From: an uncultured Lachnospiraceae bacterium
GTDB lineage: Bacteria > Bacillota > Clostridia > Lachnospirales > Lachnospiraceae
Direction: 5' to 3'
NCBI GenBank assembly: GCA_902779505.1
Contig: CACZBZ010000007.1
Location: forward strand, 1 to 49,327
DNA length: 49,327 bases
Shown here: positions 25,596 through 33,718 of the stretch, one piece after another
Position numbering within the stretch: position 1 is the stretch's first letter
Layout: each line of letters begins with the position of its first letter
Position numbers and translations under genes: made by a program
The notes under the pieces: generated by a model
Seen by the model: only the letters and a program-made list of their open reading frames with translations
Told to the model about the DNA's origin: nothing
Databases searched by the model: none

Positions 25596-26372
25596 ATGAA
25601 CACAAGGACGATTTGTTTTACCAACAACAAAGGAGGAAGCGGAAAGTCAACCACGTGTGCCAACCTGGCATACGAGCTTTCGGCGGCAGGAAAAAAAGTC
25701 CTTATGGTGGACGGAGATATGCAGCTTAACCTGTCCTTATCTTTTTTTGAAGAAGATGAAGTGCTGGCTATGGCTGAGAACAAGAAGAATCTCTATTATG
25801 CCATTAAGGACAAAGATGACCTGACTGACTACATCGTAAAAACGGAATATGACAATCTGGATCTGATCCCCTCATCTACTCTGATGAGCCAGATTGAATA
25901 TGAACTGTTTACCATGATGCAGAGAGAACTGGTTCTGAAGAAATGCCTTAAGAAGGTTAAGGAATCGGGAAAATACGACTATATTCTCATTGATGCACCG
26001 CCGACTCTGGGCACATGGGTGATCAATATCCTGTGTGCGTCCGATGATGTAATAGTCCCGGTAGAGGCTTCTCCCTGGGGACTTTTCGGACTTGCGAATA
26101 TGTTTGAATTTATAGCGAGTCTGGAAGAGATGACGGATGCAAGAGTTCTTGGTGTACTTATCACCAAAGTGGACGAACGTAAGAATTATTACAGGCAGAC
26201 TATGGAAGTACTTGATTCTTATGAAAGCATCAATGTATTCAAGTCTGTTATTCATGTTGATTCAATGATTGAATGGGCACAGGACGCATCAAAACCGGTT
26301 GCTGTATTCAAGAAGAACACAAGAAGTGCTCTTGAATTCAGGGAACTGGCAAAAGAACTGATGAGACTGTGA
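25596..26372 (+). CDS. ParA/MinD-type ATPase, candidate microcompartment-positioning (McdA-like) protein
   Basis: A 258-residue P-loop ATPase with the deviant Walker A box NNKGGSGKSTTCANLA, the MVDGDMQLNLS segment and Walker B-like YDYILIDAPPTLG. This is a complete stand-alone ParA, without an N-terminal DNA-binding domain. GTG 25590 is an alternative start; both lie within 10 bases of the kinase stop, so translation is probably coupled. No ParB, parS, plasmid or phage gene is nearby. Instead it lies between the fucose kinase and the microcompartment operon and is followed after 14 bases by a small basic low-complexity protein. ParA-type McdA with small McdB partners positions carboxysomes, and the arrangement here is alike. 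The first lysine of the box is kept, unlike in McdA of Synechococcus. Role is inference. Confidence 0.8.
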   Translation: MNTRTICFTNNKGGSGKSTTCANLAYELSAAGKKVLMVDGDMQLNLSLSFFEEDEVLAMAENKKNLYYAIKDKDDLTDYIVKTEYDNLDLIPSSTLMSQIEYELFTMMQRELVLKKCLKKVKESGKYDYILIDAPPTLGTWVINILCASDDVIVPVEASPWGLFGLANMFEFIASLEEMTDARVLGVLITKVDERKNYYRQTMEVLDSYESINVFKSVIHVDSMIEWAQDASKPVAVFKKNTRSALEFRELAKELMRL

Positions 26373-26386
26373 GATAGGAGAAAAAA

Positions 26387-26731
26387 ATGGCAGTAGGAAA
26401 AGGAAGTATGGACAGAGCTGCAAAGACAACTGCAGCACAGAAGGATACACAGGTAAAGGAAGCAGTTAAGACAGAGTCGGCAGCAACAAAAGCACCTGCT
26501 AAGAAAGCACCGGCTAAGAAGCCTGTAGCAAAAAAAGCGCCTGCTAAGAAACCGGTAGCGGCAGCAAGCAAGAAGACAGCAGCCAAGAAAAGCGTTATAG
26601 CAGCAACTCATCCTCAGGTTCTCGGAATGATAGAATATGAGAAGAGCAGCCAGATGATAGACCAGAATACAGAAGTAAGACCTGATCTCAGAGTTGAGAT
26701 AGGCGATGCTATGCCGGTATATTATTTCTGA
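26387..26731 (+). CDS. Small Lys/Ala/Pro-rich (histone-H1-like) protein, candidate ParA partner
   Basis: A 114-residue protein. Residues 1-25 are polar; about 33-68 are built of KKAPAKKP/VAKKAPAKK-type repeats like bacterial histone-H1 tails and are strongly basic and probably disordered. The last 43 residues (from HPQVLGMIEYEKSSQ to MPVYYF) lose the repeat character and look like a defined interaction peptide, with an aromatic end. ATAGGAG precedes the ATG. It follows the ParA gene by 14 bases. A disordered basic small partner of a ParA ATPase beside a microcompartment operon recalls McdB, which is also small and low-complexity, but there is no visible similarity that I can claim. Nucleic-acid binding is an alternative. 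Confidence 0.65.
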   Translation: MAVGKGSMDRAAKTTAAQKDTQVKEAVKTESAATKAPAKKAPAKKPVAKKAPAKKPVAAASKKTAAKKSVIAATHPQVLGMIEYEKSSQMIDQNTEVRPDLRVEIGDAMPVYYF

Positions 26732-26763
26732 AATCTGCAAAAAAAGAAATGAAGGGGATTATT

Positions 26764-28527
26764 ATGAGAAAAAGAGTAATAATTGCAACTGTAATTTCTG
26801 TATTAACATTTGCCACATTCGCTAACGGATGTGGCAAAAATGCTGATACGGACAATCCGGGCACAGACGCAACAATGCCTGTAATGACCGAGGTCGAGAA
26901 TATTACTGAGAATGCCCCCGCGACTGCAGCCGATGCTGTGGGAGAATGGGAATTCGTATATATCAACGATCATTCGGAATACGGCGACGGAACAAGCTGG
27001 GATTATTTTACCATGGCTTCTGATGATGAAGGCATAGATATCGATCTGGCAATCAGGGAAAACGGTGACGGATATGCGCTGGATTTCCGTTGTGACAGAT
27101 ATGAGTCTTCCATCAAGATGTACGGCGCAACTCTTACCTATAAGGAAGAGGCGGCATATGAAAAAAGTGCAAACGATAAATGGTGTTTCGAAGTAATCGA
27201 ACCCTTTGCCGAAGATGACAAGAGCAGTCGTAAAATTACCCTTACAGACGACGGAATGCTGATCTTATATGAGTTCTATACATATACGGATTCGGAAAAT
27301 CCCGAATACAATTCTTTCTATGTCAGTGAATACAGATTTGTCAGAAAAGGTGACGAAAGACTTAACGATCTTGAGCAGTTCAGATATTTCGATACAGTTA
27401 CTGTAAGCAATGTTGTGGAACTGGTTAATTCACTCAAGAGCAACAGCTGCATAGAAGTGGAAGCGGGAACATATGATTTCTCACGTGTCTCTTCGAGTCA
27501 GATAGACAATGCAAGAGTACAGCTTATGTACGAGGAACTTGTTGTTTCGGATGTGCATGATATTAAGATCAAAGCCAAAGACGGAGCAGACGTTCTTTTC
27601 TGTGTGGACTCTCCCACAGCGGCAGTGCTTACATTTGAAAACGACCGCAAGCTTACCCTTGAAGGTATTACCGCGGGCCACAATGTTGAACCGGGCTTCT
27701 GCAGCGGAAGTGTTCTGAAGTTCAGCAACTGCAGCGGACTGAATATAGATAAGTGTAATCTCTACGGCAGCGGTACTTACGGTATTGATGCCACAAACAG
27801 TTATGATATCAATGTAACAGACTCCGAGATATACGAGTGCACCTACGGACTTCTCAATCTCTATGATATAGGAACTGCAAGATTCAGCAGATGTACCATG
27901 AGAGATTCGAAAGAATATTCCATGATCAATATCTACAGTGCTTATGATGTTACGTTTGAAGACTGTATTTTCGCGAATAATGAAGTGGCATATGACTACT
28001 GCTATTTTGTTGAGTTGGGAGATTATGATTCGGCCAATTTCCTGAATTGTACATTTAAAAACAACAAGTTCTATACTTTTGCCAACAAGGCAGTCAACAT
28101 GGAAAAGTGTAAGGACGAGAACAACTCAGCCGGATTCAAGGATGCCATGAATGATTCCGGAGTGCTTGATGCAACTGCAATCAAAAAAGAGTATGACAAT
28201 GCAGTGGAAAGGCAAAAGGAGATAGATACAGAGCTTAACGGATCCTTGATGGATCAGCAGAGCCTGAACGATCTGTCGTATGAGTCTTATACCATCTGGG
28301 ACAATCTTCTTAACAAGCTCTGGTCATACTTGGGAAGCACACTTGATGAGGCGACCTTCTCAAAGCTGGGTGAGGAAGAACTTACCTGGATAAAGGAAAA
28401 AGAAGCCAAGATGAAGAGTGACGGCGAACAGGTCAGCAGCGGAAGCATTCAGCCTATGGTTGAATACGGAAGCGGTGCCACAATAACAAGAAGCAGAGTT
28501 GAAGAACTCATGAATAAATATATGTAG
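26764..28527 (+). CDS. Exported lipoprotein with right-handed beta-helix and LprI-like C-terminus
   Basis: A 587-residue protein. The start ATG 26764 has GAAGGGG 6 bases upstream (ATG 26749 has none). A signal peptide leads to FANGC, a slightly irregular lipobox. About 55-200 is a strand-rich domain of the kind used for ligand comparison (WEFVYINDHSEYGDG..). About 220-450 is a right-handed beta-helix of pectate-lyase type with repeated asparagine-ladder turns (INVTDSEIYECTYGLLNLYD, VTFEDCIFANNEV, ANFLNCTFKNNKF). The last 100 residues (YESYTIWDNLLNKLWSYL, ELTWIKEKEAKM) resemble a DUF1311/LprI-type helical unit. A polysaccharide- or wall-binding role is likely; no catalytic residues are evident. 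It follows the ParA pair by 32 bases, but whether they act together is unknown. Confidence 0.75.
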   Translation: MRKRVIIATVISVLTFATFANGCGKNADTDNPGTDATMPVMTEVENITENAPATAADAVGEWEFVYINDHSEYGDGTSWDYFTMASDDEGIDIDLAIRENGDGYALDFRCDRYESSIKMYGATLTYKEEAAYEKSANDKWCFEVIEPFAEDDKSSRKITLTDDGMLILYEFYTYTDSENPEYNSFYVSEYRFVRKGDERLNDLEQFRYFDTVTVSNVVELVNSLKSNSCIEVEAGTYDFSRVSSSQIDNARVQLMYEELVVSDVHDIKIKAKDGADVLFCVDSPTAAVLTFENDRKLTLEGITAGHNVEPGFCSGSVLKFSNCSGLNIDKCNLYGSGTYGIDATNSYDINVTDSEIYECTYGLLNLYDIGTARFSRCTMRDSKEYSMINIYSAYDVTFEDCIFANNEVAYDYCYFVELGDYDSANFLNCTFKNNKFYTFANKAVNMEKCKDENNSAGFKDAMNDSGVLDATAIKKEYDNAVERQKEIDTELNGSLMDQQSLNDLSYESYTIWDNLLNKLWSYLGSTLDEATFSKLGEEELTWIKEKEAKMKSDGEQVSSGSIQPMVEYGSGATITRSRVEELMNKYM

Positions 28528-28531
28528 ACTT

Positions 28532-28564
28532 AAAAAGCGGTTCTCTTCGGAGAATCGCTTTTTT
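28532..28564 (+). terminator. Intrinsic terminator separating the ParA/lipoprotein genes from the microcompartment operon
   Basis: AAAGCGGTTCTC and GAGAATCGCTTT pair around a TTCG tetraloop and run into six T residues. Confidence 0.92.
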
Positions 28565-28570
28565 GCGCCA

Positions 28571-28668
28571 TTTTTCACAGAAAAACAACAAAAAACAAAC
28601 ACAAAAGCCACACGTTTTTTACGTTGTTTTGCACAAAAATTACAAAAACAACAAAAAAACAACAAAAA
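28571..28668 (+). promoter_or_regulatory. A-rich ACAAA-repeat tract upstream of the microcompartment promoter
   Basis: About 100 bases composed largely of A-runs spaced by C (many copies of ACAAAAA, ACAACAAAA), directly upstream of the -35. It could act as an UP element or curved DNA, or bind a regulator. It contains no copy of the CGAAACGTTTCG operator. Confidence 0.5.
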
Positions 28669-28682
28669 TGTGTGGGATTGTG

Positions 28683-28711
28683 TTGACTTCTATAAAAAAC
28701 GGGCATATAAT
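28683..28711 (+). promoter_or_regulatory. Strong promoter of the microcompartment operon
   Basis: TTGACT (28683-28688), 17 bases, TATAAT (28706-28711): the same high-quality layout as the kinase operon promoter. Transcription should start at about 28718, giving a leader of about 130 bases. Confidence 0.85.
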
Positions 28712-28722
28712 GGCATTACAAA

Positions 28723-28817
28723 GGTGAAAAGGATGCCTATATGCGCCTTTTCACCGATGTTTGCCAGCTGCTGTACATACATGAATCAATGGACGCATTG
28801 CTTTATGTATGTGCAGC
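28723..28817 (+). promoter_or_regulatory. Structured 5' leader: two stable hairpins before fucA
   Basis: GGTGAAAAGG (28723-28732) pairs perfectly with CCTTTTCACC (28746-28755). A second hairpin pairs GCTGC (28767-28771) and ACATACAT (28775-28782) with ATGTATGT and GCAGC (28805-28817), and within its loop CAATG pairs with CATTG. No terminator or known riboswitch is seen, so this may be an mRNA-protecting leader or the landing site of an RNA-binding regulator. Confidence 0.6.
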
Positions 28818-28849
28818 AAATAAAAAACAATATAAAAAGGAGAAAAAAT

Positions 28850-29650
28850 ATGGCACCAAACGAGTACGAGATCAAAAAACAGATTTGCGAGATTGGTAGA
28901 AGAATTTACAACCGTAACATGGTAGCTGCCAATGACGGTAACATTTCAGTTAAGCTGAATGACAATGAATTCCTTTGTACACCTACAGGAGTATCCAAAG
29001 GATTTATGACACCTGAATACATCTGTAAAGTAGATGCACAGGGTAACACAATCCAGGCTAATAAAGGATTCAGACCTTCAAGTGAGATCAAGATGCACAT
29101 GAGAGTATATCAGAAGAGACCTGATGTAGGATCTGTAGTTCATGCTCATCCTACATATGCAACAGCTTTTGCAATTGCAGGTATTCCTCTTTCACAGCCT
29201 ATCATGCCGGAAGCTGTTATAGCACTCGGCTGTGTTCCCATTGCACCTTACGGAACACCTTCAACAACAGAGATTCCAGATGCGGTAGAACCTTATCTTG
29301 AATACTTCGATGCAGTACTTCTTGAGAACCACGGAGCACTGACATGGTCAGGAGATCTTCTTTCGGCTTACATGAAGATGGAATCCGTTGAATTCTATGC
29401 AGAACTTCTCTGGAAGGCAAAACAGATCGGCGAGCCCAAGGAATTCAACGAGGCACAGATCCAGAGATTATATGAGATAAGAAGACAGATGGGATTACCC
29501 GGACGTCATCCCGCCAATGTCTGTGTAAACAAGGACAAGGCTAATTGTCATAACTGCGGAAATTGCGGTTCTTCAGCAGCACCTGCAGCAAATGATGCAG
29601 CACTTGTATCAGAGATTACAAAGAAAGTTCTTGCTCAGTTAGGCAAGTAA
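28850..29650 (+). CDS. fucA: L-fuculose-1-phosphate aldolase (class II), with microcompartment-targeting tail
   Basis: A 266-residue zinc aldolase that splits L-fuculose 1-phosphate into DHAP and L-lactaldehyde (rhamnulose 1-phosphate may also be used). Zinc and catalytic residues are visible: Glu in MPEAVIALG, the two His of HAHPTYATAFA, and His in LENHGALTW; the phosphate loop is NDGNISVK and SSEIKMHM. ATG 28850 is the start, with AAAAGGAG at 28836-28843; longer upstream reading frames have no ribosome site. After the enzyme core come a Cys-rich CHNCGNCG hinge, an Ala/Pro linker and the amphipathic helix DAALVSEITKKVLAQLGK, a typical encapsulation peptide. First gene of the operon. Confidence 0.94.
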   Translation: MAPNEYEIKKQICEIGRRIYNRNMVAANDGNISVKLNDNEFLCTPTGVSKGFMTPEYICKVDAQGNTIQANKGFRPSSEIKMHMRVYQKRPDVGSVVHAHPTYATAFAIAGIPLSQPIMPEAVIALGCVPIAPYGTPSTTEIPDAVEPYLEYFDAVLLENHGALTWSGDLLSAYMKMESVEFYAELLWKAKQIGEPKEFNEAQIQRLYEIRRQMGLPGRHPANVCVNKDKANCHNCGNCGSSAAPAANDAALVSEITKKVLAQLGK

Positions 29651-29668
29651 GATAAGGAGGTAATACAG

Positions 29669-31060
29669 ATGTCTGTAGATGAAAGTTTGGTTCATGACAT
29701 AGTACAGAAAGTCATGGCGAACATGCAGATAGCGGAATCTCCTCAGGGCATGCACGGTGTGTTTGCTGATATGAACGATGCCATCAACGCATCGATCAAA
29801 GCACAGAAGGTCGTAAGAGATATGTCTCTCGATCAGAGAGAAAAGATAATTGCGGCCATCAGAAAAAAGACACATGAAAATGCTGAGCTTATCGCTAACA
29901 TGGGTGTTAATGAAACAGGAATGGGTAATGTGGGAGACAAGATCTTAAAGCATCACCTCACAGCTGAGAAGACACCCGGAACGGAAGCTCTCGAGACAGT
30001 AGCATGGTCGGGAGACAAGGGACTTACACTTGTTGAGATGGGACCCTTTGGTGTAATAGGTGCCATAACACCTGCCACCAACCCTTCTGAAACAGTGATA
30101 TGTAACTCAATCGGCATGCTTGCCGGCGGTAATACAGTGGTATTCAATCCGCACCCCAATGCAAAGAAAACAACAATTTATACAATCAATATGATCAACG
30201 AGGCTTCTCTTGAAGCAGGAGGACCCGACAATATCGCAACAACAGTGGAGGTTCCCACAATGGAGACCAGCGATATCATGATGAAGCATCCAAGCATTCC
30301 TTTGTTGGTTGCTACAGGCGGTCCCGGAGTTGTTACGGCGGTTCTTTCTTCCGGAAAGAGAGCGATCGGTGCCGGAGCAGGTAATCCTCCCGCACTTGTT
30401 GATGAGACGGCGGATGTGAGAAAAGCCGCAAGAGACATCGTTAACGGATGTACATTTGACAATAACCTTCCATGTATAGCAGAGAAGGAAGTTGTTGCGG
30501 TTGACAGCATAGCAGATGAACTTATGAACTACATGATAAGCGAGAACGGATGCTATCTTGCAAGCAAGGAAGTTCAGGACAAGCTGGCTGCAACGGTTAT
30601 TACTCCCAAGGGAGCACTCAACCGTAAGTGTGTGGGAAGAGATGCAAGAACACTTCTTTCCATGGTAGGAGTTGAGGTGGGACCCGAGATACGTTGTATC
30701 GTATTCGAAGGACCCAAGGAACATCCTCTCATTACAACAGAACTTATGATGCCGATCTTAGGCGTTGTAAGAGTTAAAGATTTCGAAGAGGGTGTTGAGA
30801 CGGCGGTATGGCTGGAGCACGGCAACAGACATTCAGCTCACATTCATTCAAAGAATGTGGATAACATCACAAGATATGCCAAGGCAATCGATACAGCGAT
30901 TCTTGTTAAGAACGGCCCTAGCTACGCAGCACTTGGATACGGTGGTGAAGGATATTGTACCTTTACAATTGCATCAAGAACAGGCGAAGGACTTACAAAT
31001 GCGGCTTCATTCACCAAGAGAAGACGCTGTACGATGACTGACAGCTTATGTATTAGATAG
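29669..31060 (+). CDS. pduP: CoA-acylating propionaldehyde dehydrogenase (PduP type)
   Basis: A 463-residue cargo enzyme that turns propionaldehyde plus CoA and NAD into propionyl-CoA. The N-terminal amphipathic helix SLVHDIVQKVMANMQ is a classic encapsulation peptide, followed by a short linker. The catalytic Cys is in NGCTFDNNLPCIAEKE; GVIGAITPATNPSETVICN and GAGNPPALVD are characteristic of PduP/EutE enzymes. AAGGAGG lies 6 bases before ATG 29669. It is 18 bases after fucA and precedes the alcohol dehydrogenase that would recycle its NADH inside the shell. Confidence 0.96.
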   Translation: MSVDESLVHDIVQKVMANMQIAESPQGMHGVFADMNDAINASIKAQKVVRDMSLDQREKIIAAIRKKTHENAELIANMGVNETGMGNVGDKILKHHLTAEKTPGTEALETVAWSGDKGLTLVEMGPFGVIGAITPATNPSETVICNSIGMLAGGNTVVFNPHPNAKKTTIYTINMINEASLEAGGPDNIATTVEVPTMETSDIMMKHPSIPLLVATGGPGVVTAVLSSGKRAIGAGAGNPPALVDETADVRKAARDIVNGCTFDNNLPCIAEKEVVAVDSIADELMNYMISENGCYLASKEVQDKLAATVITPKGALNRKCVGRDARTLLSMVGVEVGPEIRCIVFEGPKEHPLITTELMMPILGVVRVKDFEEGVETAVWLEHGNRHSAHIHSKNVDNITRYAKAIDTAILVKNGPSYAALGYGGEGYCTFTIASRTGEGLTNAASFTKRRRCTMTDSLCIR

Positions 31061-31076
31061 ACAAGGAGGAGAGACA

Positions 31077-32288
31077 ATGGCAGTAAACGAACAGGACGTT
31101 GAACAGATCGTCAAGCAGATACTGAGTACCATGGGCGCTGCTCCAAGTACATCGGCATCGGTTGGAGGTCAGGGTGCAATTCCTAAGACAGCCCATGTTG
31201 CGGTGCTTACATCACTTAAGCACTTCGACATCAAGGAGTATCCAATCCCCGAAGTGGGAGATGATGATATCCTTGTTAAGGTTGAGGGCTGCGGCGTGTG
31301 CGGAACAGATGCACACGAGTACAAAAACGACCCCTTCAGTCTTATCCCGGTTGCTCTCGGACACGAGGGAACAGGTGAGATTGTAAAGCTGGGTAAGAAT
31401 GTTAAGAAAGACAGTGCCGGCAAGGAAGTTAAGGTAGGCGACAAGATCGTTACCTGTATGATTTTCAAGGACAATCCGGATATCACAATGTTCGATCTTA
31501 ACAAGCAGAATGTAGGCGGAGCTGATGTATACGGACTCCTTCCCGATGATGACTGTCATCTGAACGGATGGTTTGCGGATTACATTCTCATCAGAGGAGC
31601 TCTGGGTTCAACATTCTTCAACGTAAGTGATCTTGATCTTGATTCAAGAATTCTCATTGAGCCATGCGCGGTTCTTATTCATGCAGTGGAAAGAGCCAAG
31701 ACAACAGGCATTTTAAGATTCAACAGCAGAGTGGCTGTTCAGGGATGCGGTCCCATAGGTCTTATCTGTATAGCAATCTTAAGAACAATGGGTATTGAGA
31801 ACATCACGGCAGTTGACGGTAATGAACAGAGACTTGCATTCGCTAAGAGACTTGGAGCAAGCAAAACAGTCAACTTTATGGAACACAAGGGAATAGAAGC
31901 TCTTACAGCTGCAGTCGAGGCATCCTTCGACGGACATCTTGCAGACTTCGCTTTCCAGTGTACAGGTAACCCGGGAGCGCATTCCAACGTATATAAGTTC
32001 ATCCGCAACGGCGGTGGCTTATGTGAGCTTGGATTCTTCATCAACGGTGGAGACGCAACCATCAATCCACACTTTGATCTGTGTTCAAAAGAGATCACAC
32101 TTGTTGGTTCGTGGGTATACACATTGAGAGATTACGCTACGACCTTTGACTTCTTAAGAAGAGCAAAAGGAATCGGACTTCCCATGTCAGAGCTGATCAC
32201 TCACAGATTCCCGCTTGAACAGATCAATGAAGCGCTTGAAACAAACCTTGCCATGAAAGGTTTGAAGATAGCCATAGTAAATAAGTAA
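31077..32288 (+). CDS. Zinc-type alcohol dehydrogenase with N-terminal encapsulation peptide
   Basis: A 403-residue medium-chain dehydrogenase. Residues 4-19 (NEQDVEQIVKQILSTMG) form an encapsulation helix like that of PduP, then a Ser/Ala/Gly linker and the enzyme from about residue 38. Catalytic zinc ligands are in GCGVCGTDAHE and GHEGTGE, the dinucleotide loop is VQGCGPIGLI, and the usual four-cysteine structural zinc lobe is absent. It would reduce propionaldehyde to 1-propanol, or lactaldehyde to 1,2-propanediol, regenerating NAD in the lumen. The standard PduQ is an iron-type enzyme of another fold, so this locus uses an unrelated enzyme for the job. AAGGAGGAG precedes ATG 31077. Confidence 0.92.
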   Translation: MAVNEQDVEQIVKQILSTMGAAPSTSASVGGQGAIPKTAHVAVLTSLKHFDIKEYPIPEVGDDDILVKVEGCGVCGTDAHEYKNDPFSLIPVALGHEGTGEIVKLGKNVKKDSAGKEVKVGDKIVTCMIFKDNPDITMFDLNKQNVGGADVYGLLPDDDCHLNGWFADYILIRGALGSTFFNVSDLDLDSRILIEPCAVLIHAVERAKTTGILRFNSRVAVQGCGPIGLICIAILRTMGIENITAVDGNEQRLAFAKRLGASKTVNFMEHKGIEALTAAVEASFDGHLADFAFQCTGNPGAHSNVYKFIRNGGGLCELGFFINGGDATINPHFDLCSKEITLVGSWVYTLRDYATTFDFLRRAKGIGLPMSELITHRFPLEQINEALETNLAMKGLKIAIVNK

Positions 32289-32312
32289 TTCTGATAGTAA
32301 CGGAGATAAGAA

Positions 32313-32651
32313 ATGGAAGACATGACAAACCAGATGGAAGGTGAAGCAGTAGGACTGTTGGAAGTATTCGGCCTTGTATGTGCTTTCCTTGCTGCGGACG
32401 CAGGATGCAAAGCAGCAGACGTAAGACTGGAAGTATTTGACAAGAACAAACCTGCCAATGCGGATTCGCTGCCGGTACCTTTGCTGGTAACGGTGAAGTT
32501 CAGAGGCAGTGTAGCGGATGTAAAAGAAGCCATGAGGGCTGCGGAAGCAGTTGCACTTGCCAATACGGGTATCGTGTCAAAGCACATTATTCCGAGACCA
32601 ACGTCAGATACTGAAAAAATGCTGAAGATCAGCGCATTAGATAAAGATTAA
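32313..32651 (+). CDS. Divergent microcompartment shell protein (BMC domain)
   Basis: A 112-residue single-BMC-domain protein. [29 protein letters not shown] followed by [21 protein letters not shown] and [14 protein letters not shown] shows the BMC fold, but the protein lacks the KxxGxG pore loop. In its place there is a seven-residue-longer loop ([14 protein letters not shown]), so the hexamer pore must differ. The N-terminus has an extra acidic stretch. It lies first among the shell genes, 24 bases after the dehydrogenase. A weak GGAGA precedes the ATG. Confidence 0.85.
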   Translation: MEDMTNQMEGEAVGLLEVFGLVCAFLAADAGCKAADVRLEVFDKNKPANADSLPVPLLVTVKFRGSVADVKEAMRAAEAVALANTGIVSKHIIPRPTSDTEKMLKISALDKD

Positions 32652-32685
32652 ACTATCAAACAAGAAATTAAGGAGGAGGCATAAT

Positions 32686-32967
32686 ATGTCACAGGAAGCA
32701 TTAGGAATGGTAGAAACAAGAGGACTTACAGCAGCTATTGAAGCAGCAGATGCAATGACAAAGGCAGCTGAGGTTACATTGGTAGGAACAGAGAAGATCG
32801 GTTCCGGACTCGTTACAGTTATGGTACGTGGAGACGTAGGAGCAGTTAAGGCTTCTGTTGAAGCAGGTACTTCTGCAGCAAGCAGACTCGGTGAACTCGT
32901 AGCAACACATGTAATTCCTCGTCCACACAACGACGTTGAGAAGATTCTTCCCAAGTTCAAGGCTTAA
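32686..32967 (+). CDS. pduA: Microcompartment hexameric shell protein (PduA-like)
   Basis: A 93-residue BMC-H protein, opening [11 protein letters not shown], with the pore loop [18 protein letters not shown] and the end [13 protein letters not shown]. The Ser in the pore loop corresponds to the propanediol-passing pore of PduA. Major facet building block. AAGGAGGAG lies before the ATG. It is nearly a copy of the protein at 33413, suggesting gene duplication. Confidence 0.96.
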   Translation: MSQEALGMVETRGLTAAIEAADAMTKAAEVTLVGTEKIGSGLVTVMVRGDVGAVKASVEAGTSAASRLGELVATHVIPRPHNDVEKILPKFKA

Positions 32968-33006
32968 ATAAAAGCCCAACATCCGGGTAAGATTCAGGAG
33001 AAAAAC

Positions 33007-33363
33007 ATGATCGGTGCATATGGATTTATAGAAATTACCGGTGTTGTTGCAGCAATGGATGCACTGGATATTATGTGTAAAGCAGCTGACATTAAACTGT
33101 CCACATGGGAGAGAAAGCTCGGAGGACGACTTGTAACCATGGTTATTGAAGGGGAGGTGGCAGCTGTCAAAGTTGCTATCGAGGCCGGAAGAACTCAGGC
33201 TATCAAGAGGCCTGCCAACTATGGAGTTATCTCCAACCCCCATCCCGAGATAATCAGGATGGTTGAATTGTCGGCAAGCCGGTTCAGGGGTAAAGAAGAG
33301 CCCTCATCTGATTCAAAGATGTTGGGTCAGGACCCGCCGGATTTTGTACCAAAAGACAAATAA
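33007..33363 (+). CDS. Microcompartment shell protein with C-terminal tail
   Basis: A 118-residue BMC-domain protein: GAYGFIEITGVVAAMDALDIMCKAADIKL, then the pore region KLGGRLVTMVIEGEVAAV and ISNPHPEIIRMVE. About 25 polar residues (REEP..SDSKMLGQDPPDFVPKDK-like) follow the domain and are probably flexible, which recalls the PduK/EutK arrangement, but they are too short to be the Zn or DNA-binding module of those proteins. It sits between the two PduA-like genes. Confidence 0.9.
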   Translation: MIGAYGFIEITGVVAAMDALDIMCKAADIKLSTWERKLGGRLVTMVIEGEVAAVKVAIEAGRTQAIKRPANYGVISNPHPEIIRMVELSASRFRGKEEPSSDSKMLGQDPPDFVPKDK

Positions 33364-33412
33364 GATTTTTAAACAGATGATTTAAAACACAAGAAGACAG
33401 GAGGAAATGATT

Positions 33413-33691
33413 ATGTCAATGGAAGCATTAGGAATGGTTGAGACAAGAGGTCTTGTAGCAGCAATCGAGGCAGCAGATGCAATGTGTAAGGCTGCTAACG
33501 TAACACTTGTAGGAACAGAGAAGATCGGTTCCGGACTTGTAACAGTTATGGTACGTGGAGATGTAGGAGCTGTTAAGTCTTCGGTTGAGGCAGGTGCCAA
33601 CAGCGCAGGAAGCCTTGGCGAGCTTATCGCAACACATGTAATCCCTCGTCCACACAACGATGTTGAGCTTATTCTTCCCAAGGTAAAGTAA
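33413..33691 (+). CDS. Microcompartment hexameric shell protein (second PduA-like)
   Basis: A 92-residue BMC-H protein almost identical to the one at 32686, with the same [10 protein letters not shown] opening, [18 protein letters not shown] pore and [10 protein letters not shown] ending. ATG 33413 is chosen: AGGAGG (33399-33404) lies 8 bases upstream, while ATG 33407 is only 2 bases away. Codon use is narrow and indicates high expression. Major facet protein. Confidence 0.96.
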   Translation: MSMEALGMVETRGLVAAIEAADAMCKAANVTLVGTEKIGSGLVTVMVRGDVGAVKSSVEAGANSAGSLGELIATHVIPRPHNDVELILPKVK

Positions 33692-33718
33692 TTAAAGCTA
33701 ACAAAGGTGGTGTGAATA

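Noticed and set aside
26338-26740. Minus-strand hydrophobic frames opposite the Lys/Ala-rich gene
   Set aside because: They are the mirror of AAG/GCA repeats, which give Leu/Phe/Cys/Ala-rich nonsense on the other strand.
28670-28849. Longer fucA start with a Cys/Met-rich N-terminus
   Set aside because: The extension would begin upstream of the promoter -35 and includes the leader hairpins; ATG 28850 has a good ribosome site.
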